A DNA stretch of 64,000 nt from the NCBI GenBank assembly GCA_022478985.1, contig JAKSZP010014446.1, forward strand, positions 248,001-312,000, read 5' to 3'. Below are positions 1-10,680 of this stretch, piece after piece; within the stretch, counting starts at the first letter, position 1; each line of letters starts with the position of its first letter. The stretch is from Massospora cicadina. Its lineage: Eukaryota > Entomophthoromycota > Entomophthoromycetes > Entomophthorales > Entomophthoraceae. Made by a program: the position numbers and the translations under genes. Under the pieces are notes generated by a model. The model searched no databases. It saw nothing but the letters and a program-made list of their open reading frames with translations, and had not been told where the DNA came from.

Positions 1-43
1 CCGAGCCTTACCTGGATCTGCTGGTGGATAAGGTTATTGCAAG

Positions 44-1011
44 ATGCCAGGTTTTATGGCAACCAAAATGAACCTGAAGTTTAAAGAGGCCAAAGCCCGC
101 ATGGCCAAGATGGTGCAGGAGACGTGCAAATGGTTAGCACAGATGGAGGCAGAGTTGAAGGCCTCCCTGTTGGAAGTTAAACAAGAATGAAGGCTGCTGG
201 TCAGCCTGCAGGCAGAACTCCATGACAAGACTGACCGAATCAAAACACTCAAGATTGACAACTCACAGATTAGGCTGGAGTTATATGACCACAAGGAGAT
301 TTACCTCAAAACCAGAAGGCCGCTCAAAGCCAGCCACCTCGAAAGACTAGATTGCTCAGCCAGCAGCCAGCTGTAGATCAAGGAGCTTGAAACCACCTTT
401 TTTAAAGAACAATCTGAGTGCTTTATGACAGAGGCTTACCTCCAAGAGCATGCCGCAGCTCATGGAAACCACACCCTGGCTGACCGTTTCAAGTTCCGTT
501 TCCCTGACTTTCAAATTGTGCCTCTTATGATTCAGGAGAACAAAAGTGGTGCCACCCACGCAAGTTTGGTGGCCTCATGGACCCAGCCCAGGCTGCACTT
601 TGTCACCTGGAGCTACTTAGCAAAGCTGCCAATTGCATTCCGCAGGATGACATTGACATCGCCATGAAGAATTTTGATTTTATTTTCTACCAGAGCCGCT
701 CCAAGTATAAGTTCTACCATTCCAAGGTTGCTGAGTGCCAAGCTGAGGCCTACCACTACTTCCACAACTCCAACACCGGCATCATCAACCTGGTCTGCAT
801 CAAGCACAAGGCTCAGTACACTTTCAAGCTTGATCTCTCCATTTACTTTAACCCTCTGGTCACAACTTACTCCCCTAGGACAAGGATTGGAGAGGGCGTT
901 GTTGGGATTCTCCCTGGTTTAGGTGAAAGCCTTGTCCAGGGGGAAGGTCGATATATATATATGAAGGGCCCAATTCTCAAATGGCCTAATAATTTTAGGA
1001 ATGGAGTTTGA
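44..1011 (+). pseudogene. Broken coiled-coil ORF, unidentified (Gag-like guess)
   Basis: I do not recognise this protein. One frame opens before base 44 and is interrupted by in-frame stops at 188 (TGA) and 374 (TAG), then continues to about 550, where the reading switches to another frame that stays open to 1011. The first half is rich in Lys, Glu, Leu and Met in a heptad-like pattern (for example FKEAKARMAKMVQET), which suggests a coiled coil. The second half contains DDIDIAMKNFDFIFYQSRSK and is not repetitive. The window starts inside or just before it. Lying in a transposon graveyard and followed by an LTR-like stretch, it may be a retroelement Gag or accessory protein, but that is inference from context only. 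Confidence 0.35.
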
Positions 1012-1200
1012 ATTAACTGGAATACCAAATTTGGAGCTTTACCTGAATTATGCCAAATTCAGGGAATATTTACATTTCCAAGTTGTTACCTAATCCTAAT
1101 GCAAAATTTTATCTATTCCCACAAATTCCAGTATCAGGACTTTCCTATAGGTCCCATGACACTACCCTTAGAATCCCTATTCCTATCCTTACATTTTAAA

Positions 1201-1234
1201 GCACTATAAATAGTGCTCAGTTACTCTAAATAAA
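1201..1234 (+). promoter_or_regulatory. TATA-like site in a perfect inverted repeat, with AATAAA downstream
   Basis: Bases 1201-1207 (GCACTAT) and 1210-1216 (ATAGTGC) are a perfect 7-bp inverted repeat around AA, so the TATAAATA core sits in the centre. AATAAA follows at 1229-1234. TATA then a poly(A) signal within 30 bases is typical of the U3/R part of an LTR. The purine-rich stretch at about 936-948 could be the polypurine tract before such an LTR. No second copy was found here. Confidence 0.3.
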
Positions 1235-2114
1235 GTACTTCCCAGAATATCATATTCTTTAGTTTATTTTACTTTACTCTAGTGGAGAACATCTTGTTGA
1301 AGGCTGCAAGCTTTGAAGCCCTGCCTTCAGATAAACGCGCCACCAATGATTCCTCCCTGATGGCCCAACGATACCCTTTTAAAAAAAGCCACCATAGCCA
1401 TTGACTAAGTCAATAATATGGTTATGTGACATTAAAATATAAATGATTCTTGTACCTAGTAGTGAGAGGCTCATAAAGATGGTTAGACTTCAGGATTCTT
1501 TCCCCATTGTGATACGCTGTTGTCATATGTGAATCGATATCTTAGATGCTTTTGGATTTGCACCTTTTGACTTGTTCACTACATGAATAGATCTGAAAAA
1601 TCTGTAGGGGAAGATTTATCTTTGCTATCGCTTCAATTTTAAACTGAAATCTTATCCTAATCTGATGAGTTTATGATTCAAAGTAACGCTTTTTGGAATC
1701 AGGGAGATATGTTTTAGATTGATGACAGATTAAGCTTTTGAAACCCTTTTAAATTATTCTAGCATATACAATAAATTGAGTTTTCATTCTGGTCAACAGG
1801 AAAAGGACTTAGCCATGTGTTAGTAAACTTAAAAACATTTATTCACTCATTTGTGTAGAAATAGGTCCTACAATGAATTAAAGCAATTCAGGGATCCTGA
1901 TTGGTGCAGAAATTATTTTTACCCTTTGAAATCTCCTTCATATCTATAAAAGGGGTTGGTTTATCTTTAGAGGCAGTATTAAATTTAAGTAAGTACAGGG
2001 CAAACTTCAGAACTTGTTTGCCTAGTACTTTTAGAGTTAGATTTGAATTTTTCATGATTTGTATAATAAACACCTGGATATTCTTCTCAACCAGTCAAAC
2101 ATCTAATTATTAGA
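1235..2114. other. AT-rich stretch without a recognisable gene
   Basis: No coding signal I can support on either strand. It includes a TATA motif (CTATAAAAGGGG, 1944-1955) whose neighbourhood resembles bases 60020-60085, listed separately. Confidence 0.4.
1870..1955 (+). repeat. Promoter-like repeat shared with 60020-60085
   Basis: CTATAAAAGGGG at 1944-1955 recurs exactly at 60074-60085. Upstream of it both copies carry, in the same order, AATGAA, a short AT-rich box containing AAATTATTT, an ACC and a C-rich stretch. The match outside the TATA box is partial (roughly 60 percent by eye). The simplest reading is two diverged copies of the promoter part of one transposon family, probably LTR U3 or a LINE 5' end. 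Confidence 0.35.
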
Positions 2115-2115
2115 C

Positions 2116-2285
2116 ATGCATCACAAAAAAATGCAAGGTGGTGGATAGTGGGGCTTCACTTCATTTTGCCCCAGCTAAACTTCACAAAAATGAAGACGTA
2201 CACCCCTTAATATGTACAGAATCTACATGTGAAGTTTGGCGAGGATTAAATGTTTAACCTTGGGGGAGTATGCATCACAAAAAAA
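2116..2285 (+). repeat. 16-bp direct repeat pair (2116-2131 and 2270-2285)
   Basis: ATGCATCACAAAAAAA occurs at 2116-2131 and again at 2270-2285, 154 bases apart. The second copy directly follows TTGGGGGAGT, which looks like a polypurine tract, so TGCATCAC could be an LTR start. If so, the interval is a grossly deleted element or a tandem of LTR ends. Confidence 0.4.
2135..2253 (+). pseudogene. Protease-like scrap, possibly Ty1/copia
   Basis: A short frame reads KVVDSGASLHFAPAKLHKNE and closes at a TAA near 2253. D-S-G-A-S-x-H is the usual active-site signature of Ty1/copia aspartic proteases, whereas Ty3/gypsy copies in this window use D-T-G. Only about 38 codons are present, with no flanking Gag or integrase. 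The motif match is good but short; chance cannot be excluded. Confidence 0.35.
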
Positions 2286-3788
2286 GTGAAAATTGATATA
2301 TAGAGGGACTTGACTTCACTTTGCCTCAATAATAAATTAAACTATGGACTCAAACCAAAATTTATATACACACTTAACAATAGCCATTGAACCTATCAAA
2401 GCAAAAAAGGTATACAACTTAGAATATAGTAACTCACTAAATAAACTTGACATTTTACTTTTATCAGTCCCACCACTGTCATCAATAAATGATGTCACAC
2501 AATGATTTTTTAGGTATAAATTGCATTATTTTAAAATTAAACTAAGTAAAAGTTATATCATGTGATCAAAATTAGTCAATTAAAACTTTATTATAAGACT
2601 ATATTCATGCATCGCTGGGGGTTCATTGATAGTAACATCTAGTTGTGCAACATATATGACTTTTGGAACTTTTTTAAAAGACAGATAATAATAATTATTG
2701 TTTAATAATGATCCTGATAATTTATTTGAGTAATTATATGTTTTTTCAGTACACAAGAAGACTCAAATAGAATATTTATTTTGTGACTTCAAATTCATGT
2801 TGTAGTTTTGTGATTTTTATAAGTAAATCTTCATATAAAAATACATTCATAAGAGCATTTATACTACAAATAATTTCTAAAATCCCGTAAAGCTAATGGA
2901 AAGCCTGAGCATCTTATCTTAATGGCACTTGAGCATGATGGCCCTGTAAACTAGGTGAAGTGCTGGACCTTTTTATACTTCATAATCCTCCCAGTATTCC
3001 GGAGTTTAAATGACATTGCTGTACTGATTTTAGTTCACTTACTTCCAGGTACCAAAATCTTAGCGTTTTTGAGTAGGGTGGCCACTAGATGTGGACCTAT
3101 ATGGATAAATTCACTCTTAATACTAAATAAATTAATTGCTTTCAAGCTATTTGTTTTAACTGATTTAGGGTAATTCATTTTGGTTTAGAAAATATGGATA
3201 CATTGAGAAAAGGTAAATCAAATTAAGTACTTTGTAATTTGTTAACAGATATATTTACTTAGCTTAGACAAATCTCTTATAATATACCTTAATCTACAAT
3301 AATTGATTAGTTAAATGATCTGAATAATGACATAAGTTTGTGGCACAAAATCAGAGCCATTAGACCATATGATTACACTGGGTACTATGACCAGTAGTGC
3401 TTGATTGGTTTTTTATGATTTTAGAATAATATTCCATCTCTACTAACAATCTTTATACCAGCTTTAAAGGAAGAAGTATATTTATGGTATAGAGAATTCG
3501 CATATTCCACTACACCTATAAAAAGCGCTATCAAGTAGGATATAGACATCAAAAGCTTGAGTGTCTCCCAGTTTGTTATAGTCAAATGACCTAAGTGAAG
3601 CTAGTAAACCAATTTAAAATCAATAATTTTTATATAATCTAAATCTTCATAAATTAAGGTTTTGGAATTAAATTATACTTCTGGCTTACATAGACAGATC
3701 TTTATTAGACACCTTTTAACAAAAATTTTCTAATGAGGGTTCCAACTGAATATATATGTCTACACAAACTTTGTCTATATTTGAGACT
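2286..3788. other. AT-rich stretch, nothing recognised
   Basis: About 1.5 kb between the protease-like scrap and the first LTR of element O. Open frames are short, AT-driven and show no family motif. This is probably the flanking DNA into which O inserted, itself likely old repeat. Confidence 0.4.
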
Positions 3789-4263
3789 TGTCAGGATTTG
3801 AGATTCTGAGTGATCATAATCTCCTCTCCCTAATTGAGCCACAATAAGTCAACTCTCAAGCCCTCATGATTAAACCTGTCCTTGAAGTCACCAATGAGAA
3901 TCTTAATCAAGAAGCATTTCACGCATGAAAATTGATGGAGATGCCTTCAGGAAGTGCACTTCCGCTTCCCAAACCTCAAGAGGCGTGACTCCAACCATTT
4001 TATTCATGAGAACAACACAGAACAATGAGGGCATCAACCAGGTAGTTGATCTGGAAGGTGTTGAAAGATCCTGATTGTATGGGGCCATGGAGGTCCTCAT
4101 GGCATCATGTACCCACTCACCCTATAATTATCAAAACCTTTATATCTATTAAAATAGTTTATTTAGCTTCATCTTTTTGCTTCATTGATCTCTCCATTGA
4201 TTTAAAGCTCTATTCCCATTTTTGAACTTTGGCTACAGTCCAGAGAACAATTAAGATGAGATA
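3789..4263 (+). repeat. 5' LTR of element O
   Basis: Begins TGTCAGGA and aligns with 30428-30902. Shared blocks include GAGAAT..TAATCA.GAAGCAT, AATTGATGGAG, AACAATGAGG.CATCAACCAGGT and TAAAATAG. About 475 bp. The 3' end is placed just before the primer-binding site; a few bases of uncertainty remain. Confidence 0.8.
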
Positions 4264-4265
4264 AG

Positions 4266-4283
4266 TGGTGCTCACTACTGAGG
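4266..4283 (+). other. Primer-binding site of element O
   Basis: TGGTGCTCACTACTGAGG begins two bases after the LTR. Elements C (51871) and D (minus strand, 25042) have TGGTGCTCCCTG at the same place, so all three probably prime from the same tRNA, whose 3' end would be GAGCACCA. The tRNA itself was not identified. Confidence 0.6.
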
Positions 4284-4509
4284 CTCCAAGCTGTCCAAGT
4301 GAAATTGTCTATCACGAAAATGGAGAATAATAGAAATAAAGAAAACCAACCTGATGATTGGTTGAAAGCGTAATACAATGGATTAACACCTCCCAGTACT
4401 AAATACCTCCCTACAGACTGAAATCCTAGAGTCACTGGCCACTTTGCAACTTACCTTACCATCTGTTGACCACGATCAATACTAACACCAAATAAGAACC
4501 TCGACGAGA

Positions 4510-6290
4510 TAATTTTAACAACTATTGAATGGCATCTACTCCATTAGAGGCAGCTCCATCCACACTTGCGCATCTTTGGTGCCTTCCATGATGTGGGATT
4601 TATTTACTTCATCCCTACAACACTTAGGAGAATTGGCTTTGGGTAATGAACACTATCTCTGAAGCTTCATCTATCCAGCCATAAACCACCTCATACAAGT
4701 AGTCAGGTTTAATCACCAGGAAGTATACCAACAACTAGGGCTTACTAAAACTTAACACTTAAATATTGTCAATTTCTATAATGCGGCCTCCTCCTTGATT
4801 CACAACAATTGGAAAGCTATTGTCATTAACCATCAGTTAGTCAATGAGGGATTTAATTAACTCATTATGCTAGATAATAGAATTTCGTGTTACCTTGAGG
4901 ACCAGCTTTTTCAAAAACTTGAAGCTACTTGAGGCCTCCTGGAACCAACACCTCACCCATATTAAAGAAATTGTGCAGACCTTCCGCATCACTACCAGGA
5001 GTTGGCCTCCCGTGATATCGCCTCTGGGAGTAAAGGGGCTGAGGGCTCAAGTGACCAGAAGAATCAGTAGTCCCTGAATAGCAAAAAGGGCCTGAAGGTC
5101 CCCTTGGGCCACAAGGACCTTCTGGTCCCACAGTGCCTACTCCTGGTGATTCCAATGACTTCTGTAGATAAAGATATTCTAATGGTTCTTGCTGCCTTAT
5201 GATCATATATGCAATGTAAATCAAGGATGCAAGCTCCGAGTATACAGAGTTCCTCTTGATCCCAGAGTCTTGATCAATGCTTTGTTGGACAAGATGGATA
5301 ATATCAGTGCATTTACCAAACTCAATGATAAATTCACCACCCAAAATGAACAAACCTGTAACAGGTTTTAAACTCACTTAAGGAACTTCAAGAGTCAGCT
5401 GCTCCTCCAACGTGTTGAAATTCAAGTACTGAAGGAGAAGATTTCCCATAAAGCCTCCTTGATATCTCTAAACCGAAATTGGGATGAGATTTCAGGAGGA
5501 TCTGGCAGGATTAAGATGACTATTGGATCAAAAGGCCCCTCACGACTATGTGGAGACTAAGTTCTATGAGCCTGCACTGGTTTTTGGTATAAATACTTTT
5601 TTCACCCCAATTTGTGCATAAATTTAAGCCTAGAGAAAGGAGAAATTTACTCCACATCAGAAAATATCGCATCCTTCCTATACGCTTATGAGAGCTTAAT
5701 GGAAGAGGCCACCTACCATCAGAAGTTGAAGCATATCCACTCCTTTTTGGATAGCGTTCCTGGGAGATCATAACTCCCCATTTAAAGTAATGTCACACCT
5801 GGGATAAAGTCCATACCCCAATTCCGGGAATTTGGAAGGAACCAAACCTTAGCCATTCTGAAGCAGGCGCCCATGACATTCATTTGAACAATGGACTAAG
5901 TCCAGTTGAGTTCACCGGCTAATACTATGCTCACGCAAAACCTTTGGCAACCACTAATCGCATTACCTTGGACGACGCCATAACAGTTGTCATCTCCACG
6001 TTGGGATCTTATCCTGAGGTCCAAATGCACATAAATGACAAGAAGCTCACTTAGCCTGCATCTAGGAAATTAAGGAAGCATCTAATTAAATTTCTGCGTC
6101 TATCTTTCATCTCAAGTCCTCTGCATCATTTACCTCCAGCTGTCCTCCAGTCCACGTTGTTGAGAAACAGAAGAATTCCAGATCTCTATGCTCCTACTGC
6201 AATGAATTCTGTCATAGCGCCAAGACTTGTTAGGAAATATTTCGGTAAGGAGGCGGTAAAATGGCAGTCAGTATGTGAGATGAGGCACTT
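4510..6290 (+). pseudogene. Gag of element O (collagen-like, CCHC), decayed
   Basis: The nucleocapsid-capsid precursor, packaging the element RNA in family members. The frame is fragmentary, but the order matches C and D: an N-terminal region, a collagen-like stretch at about 5030-5155, a capsid-like region, then a CCHC zinc knuckle at 6189-6230 reading CSYCNEFCHSAKTC. That knuckle keeps all four metal ligands (C-x2-C-x4-H-x4-C), unlike the knuckles of C and D, each of which has lost one cysteine. Multiple stops and frameshifts throughout. Confidence 0.65.
5030..5155 (+). other. Collagen-like Gly-X-Y stretch in O Gag
   Basis: Bases 5088-5129 read GPEGPLGPQGPSGP, five uninterrupted Gly-X-Y starts, followed by a decayed tail. 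Upstream, GSKGAEGSS in another frame looks like further eroded triplets. Position within Gag matches the longer collagen-like domains of C (52686-52868) and D (24044-24227). Confidence 0.7.
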
Positions 6291-6685
6291 CATGCTGACA
6301 TCCATGTACCGCCACAAAAATGTTTAGTGACATCTAAAGAGTCTAATGTTGTCACACCAGAAGAAGAAGATTTGGTACTCTACAATAATAAAAAATCTGA
6401 TACTGCTTACTCTTGACGATATCCTATGTTTCTCACGCTACTTCACAGTTCAAGAACTTAGTTAAATGAATCGTTTTGTGAATCTATAAAATCCTGTCCA
6501 CGTGATTGTCAACATTGGTTCTCTGTGAATGTCATCTTGTCAAATAACGAAGCGCATCAAAATCACTCTGGAATTAGCAAATTACACGGAATATGGCGCG
6601 GCTGGGCCACAAAGCACTTGGTCCATAATGGATTATTCATCACTACCCTTTTTCTTTGGAAAGTTTTCTGTGAATACCCAAGTCA

Positions 6686-7160
6686 TTGCATAAGACAACC
6701 CAAGTTTTGACCCTCTCCTCAGGACTCAGTTCCTCTGGGTCTATTCCTCTGTCACGCACTATGATGAAGGATTTTTATCCCTGCTGGGACACTGGTTCCC
6801 GTTGGTTTGAAACCTCCTGCGATTCCAAGACGGAGGTCAAAACTTGGGGTTTCTTGTTGGAAAACAAAAGCTGGATTGGATTGAGTATCATGGAAGGGGC
6901 TCTCAAGTATGGATACCCCTCCTGTGATAGATGGGAAAGAAGGCATGCCTATTTGTTTGCCTAAGATGACCACTATATCTCTAAAGTCCCAGTTTATTGT
7001 TAAGCCCAAGTTCATATCAATAACCCCTTCAGATAAATGCTGAAGTCTGAAGCCTAGATAACCCTCATTCAAGGAGGCCTTAACCTGTCCAGTTTCATCA
7101 TACCTATGACTGATCGATAATGGTATTGCTGGCTAACCTCACTTACAACCTAGGATAGTG
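6686..7160 (+). pseudogene. Aspartic protease of element O
   Basis: Retroviral-type protease that would cut Gag-Pol. The active-site triad D-T-G-S is readable at 6788-6799, next to an apparent one-base insertion in a run of G. Family members D and H carry DTGSPINV and DMGSPSNV at the homologous place. The downstream frame is broken. Confidence 0.5.
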
Positions 7161-7369
7161 GGGCCTAATACTCCTGCCGCTTATGTATGTCTCCTTCCTG
7201 TAGAGGCCATAGATGACATCCTTGACCCTGGAAGTATGAGAGATATTGGGTTAGAAGTACAGCAATCCGTAAATTAGTTGACACCTCTATTTTGCATGAG
7301 ATCACTAGTGAACAACAGAGCTAAGTAAAGAAATTTCTGAAAGAAAAATTAAACCTCTTCTCAGCCTCT

Positions 7370-8650
7370 ACCTACAATTTTTGGAAAATGAATGGCGTTC
7401 TGCATCACATTGAGACTGGGGAAGCACCATCCATTTGGTTTTGTCCCTACTAAAAAAGTAAAGTCAAAGAGGCTCAGGTGCCTGTTGAGCTCAAGGAACT
7501 ACTTGAAGTCAAACTAATAGTGACTTTGCGTAGCCATTAGCCTCCCCTATCCTGTAAGTTTATAAGAATAATGCTAGTTATCGTGTAGTGATGGTCTACT
7601 GAAGTATTAACTCTATCACCATGAAGGACAGTTACCTCTTGCAACAGACCAATGACTCTCTCCACTTTCTTTCTGGGTCACAATATTTCTCCACAATGGA
7701 TCTCACTAGTGGATACTGGCAAGTAGAGCTAGCCCCTAACCTCGCTCCAAATGTTCACTCATAGCCAGTGAGGGCTTACTTGAGCCAATAAGGATGCCCT
7801 AGTGCCTTTGCAACGCGCTTGTCACCTTTCAACGTGCCATGGACGGGATCCTAGGGGACTTGAAGCTATCTCATGTCCTCATGTACCTCAATGATATCAA
7901 TGTCTTCTTAAGAACCTTCAACAGCCATGTGGAACACATTTGGAAATTCTTTTACTGTCTTAGGAAGGCATAAAAAAATCTGAAGTCTTCAAAGTGGCCT
8001 TTCATATAATCTGAAATGGAATTATTAGGACACAAGGTCTTTAAACATGGTAGTCAGCCTATCCCAGATAAAGTTGCCACCATTAAAATGATGCTGCGCC
8101 CTTTGAGCCTTAAGTATATTCAAGCATTCCTTAACATGGTGGGTTATTATTATCAGATAACACTTGGCTTGCCAATATATCTGAACCCCTGGTCTAGATT
8201 TTAAAAAATGTTTGTACCGAACTAGTGGTGGCCTGAACAGGTACAGGCGTCTAATGCGTTGCAGACCCTCTTTGCACTTATACTATTTTAATTCATCTGC
8301 TCTTTGACTGACAATTTTGATTTTCACTGATGTTAGTGATGTTGCTGTCAGGAACATCCAAGGTCAGCACAATGAAGAGCAGTTCAATCACCCAGTGGCT
8401 TACTTTAGTAAGACCCTGAGCAAGTTGAACAGAATTACAGCGTTAAGAGCTTGAGTGCCTGGCTGACTTATTGCTGAGCAAACATATCTGGTCCTACCTA
8501 TATGGCACACAATTCACTGTTACCACTGACCATTCATTGCTCTGATGTTTGCAGCAGATGAAGGACGTGGATGACTTTCTAACAAGAATGGCGCTAAGGC
8601 TGCAGAACTACAAATTTTACTAATGTTTATTATGCAGAAGAAATTCATCA
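7370..8650 (+). pseudogene. Reverse transcriptase and RNase H of element O
   Basis: Polymerase block: QYFSTMDLTSGYWQVEL at about 7680-7730 is the Ty3 motif A region, VTFQRAMDGI at about 7827-7856 keeps the Arg that is a stop codon in both C and D, and MYLNDINVF at about 7880 is the catalytic box with the first catalytic Asp changed to Asn. RNase H follows, with FTDVSDVAV near 8325, HPVAYFSKTLSK near 8390 and a TDH-like site near 8525. Frames switch repeatedly; inactive. Confidence 0.75.
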
Positions 8651-8869
8651 GAACGCCAATGGTCTTTTAAGGATGCCAGTATTAGACGCCTTGACCCCTG
8701 GAGAAGATTGAATGTAAAGTCCAATAGACCGCTCTGAGCAATGGGAATTGGAGACTCTTGAGATCCTTACTGAGCTCCTAAAGATGATATTAGACACATA
8801 AACCAAAGAGGAAATGTGATAAAAATTAACAAGAAATGGCAATCTTATATCCGCCATTCTATCTAAACT

Positions 8870-9290
8870 AATGTCATCCTGAAAGACACATGACCATAGA
8901 ACATAAGGCAGTAAAAAATACCCACGAATGACTAAAGAAACAATTCTATTGTGATTGGATGGTTGAGACCATCCAGGAAGTTCTAAAGGCTTATATAACT
9001 TGTTAAACCCAGGACCATGCTAGTCCCTGGTATTAACATAAAGTTATGGCTCCATTAATCCCCTTTAATTTTGTCATCATTGATGTGGTGGGTTCTTTGC
9101 CCACCAGGCTGCATGGCCATATATGTATCCTATTATCCATGGACCACATGATTAAATTGTTCAAAGCAATCTCCATTCATGCTGACACTGCAAAATCCAT
9201 GACCCTAGTCACTGTATGATCTATTTTACACAGCATGAATGCCCAAAAACTTTACTTTCTAGAAAGTGTGCCAAACTTCACCTTGTAGGC
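8870..9290 (+). pseudogene. Integrase of element O, part 1 of 3
   Basis: N-terminal zinc-binding region and start of the catalytic core of a Ty3 integrase. FVIIDVVGSLP at about 9073-9105 carries the first catalytic Asp of the DDE triad, and LSMDHMIKLFKAI follows. The frame ends at TAGGC (9286-9290), the exact left junction of element A, and resumes after A at 15236 and after B at 30226. Confidence 0.75.
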
Positions 9291-10413
9291 TGTAAGTCCT
9301 GGGGAAAGTCCTCTGGGTGTTGACCGGGCCATTTTCTTATTTCTGAGTAAGAAGGCACTGAAGAGGATGGCTGTACCCCTTGTTACTCAGGGCGATCTTA
9401 CTCACATTTTAGATGAGCGCTGGGTAACAGCTCTCTCACTTCAGATTTTCGCTTCTGGTACCCACACTAACCTCAGCAGAACTGTTATGAGGAATCAGTG
9501 AAATCTGCACCAAGATCACTGAAATGAAATTGATCATAACCAATTCAAGTGACAATCAGCCCAATGCTCAGATTTTTAAATTGTCAAAAAGGTATGAAGA
9601 CTGATCTATTGGCTGGAATGCCCAATGGTTCCAATTCAATTAACATGATGATTGGAAAAATCTACCCCCTCTCAAATCTGCCAGGCATCACCCCCGATGG
9701 GCAGCTTCCTGCTGACAAATCAGGTGTGGCGCCTGATGCAATGACATTGACCAAACAAAATGGCCCAGCAACCGAGCATGAGTGGGTTGGGCGTCCCAAA
9801 CCCGTTCCCAACCAAATGGGCCCACCCCTATGTGGAGTGGTCTTGGGGGATTCCCACCGCTCATCAGGCTAAACGCCATCATGCCAACTGTTAGAAACGT
9901 AGCCAAGCCTTGGTCAGATGTTTGAGGTCAAACTGACAGTGACTCATCCCACCATCAAATTTTGCAATGTCAGTTCCCAAGGAACTAACCCGCCCATAAT
10001 TTGGATAATTCGGTGGTTAGGTCAAATTTGTGGGACCCGATCCTGGCTTGTTTCCCCCAAAATTGACTTCTATTTAATCAGTCACATTGCACTGAGAAAA
10101 TTGTTGGTCGATTTTTCTTTCCTAAATTTCAATTAAAAAGTTTTCTCAAAAAATAGTTTTCACATGTCAAAAATTAAGCTGCTTTATCCACCGACATTCT
10201 TGTGACCCTCAGGGTTAACAACCATGTGCACCTGGTACTTCATTTTGTGCCTATATGAAATTCTGGCTCACTGGCAGATATTGGTAGAACTCTTTTCTGG
10301 TTCCATATTTGTCATATCAGTAGCAGTGCCTCGGGCATTCTGGTTTGCTGTTTGGATGCATTGGCATCTGGGCTGGCAGGCCAGTATAATTCTTACTTGC
10401 TGTTCACCTGACA
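9291..10413 (+). repeat. 5' LTR of element A
   Basis: 1123 bp, TG...CA. Pairs with 14113-15230. Identity is uneven: about 87 percent over the first 300 bases, a single mismatch over 9593-9933, then falling again towards the end (see findings). Contains a frameshifted copy of the LTR reading frame (start at about 9388, DERW at 9412-9423; an extra base near 9460 breaks it). Confidence 0.92.
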
Positions 10414-10416
10414 TAA

Positions 10417-10660
10417 TTGACCAACCATTATCTTAGCCATTTCCGCCTTTATCATGTGTATATGCACAGCAATGGTCCTTTCTTTCCAACTGAGCTAGGT
10501 TGTAAGAAGATTATCTTTGACTACATTAGACAAGCCACACTTGAACCTCCAAAACCATACTCCATAGTTGCCGCGGTTATTTGCCCATTGGTTTCCCCAG
10601 ATCCCACCACCATCTCTTTGGTATCGCTGGATTCATCCTCAACTACCAAAAAATAAAACT
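10417..10660 (+). pseudogene. Gag remnant of element A
   Basis: The first 45 bases after the LTR align with the start of B's internal region (shared CCATTA..TCAGCCATTTC). The remaining 200 bases run directly into protease, whereas B has more than 1 kb here. The residual frame ends with Ser/Thr/Pro-rich residues (VSPDPTTISLVSLDSSST) ahead of the protease. Most of gag therefore appears deleted. Confidence 0.5.
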
Positions 10661-10680
10661 ACGCTTACTTCTCAGTACCC

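Noticed and set aside
950..962. TA-repeat as a promoter
   Set aside because: A short dinucleotide run only; no other promoter context.
3784..3788. Target duplication for element O
   Set aside because: AGACT on the left and ACTCT on the right do not match well enough, and the 3' LTR end is uncertain by a few bases.
4925..5377. A 150-codon minus-strand collagen-like gene
   Set aside because: It is the antisense of O Gag; Gly-Pro codons are strand-symmetric, and the flanking Gag, CCHC and Pol are all on the + strand.
9549..9872. A separate 107-codon gene in the 5' LTR of A
   Set aside because: It is the frameshifted copy of the LTR frame at 14188-14691; the real start near 9388 is lost to a one-base insertion.
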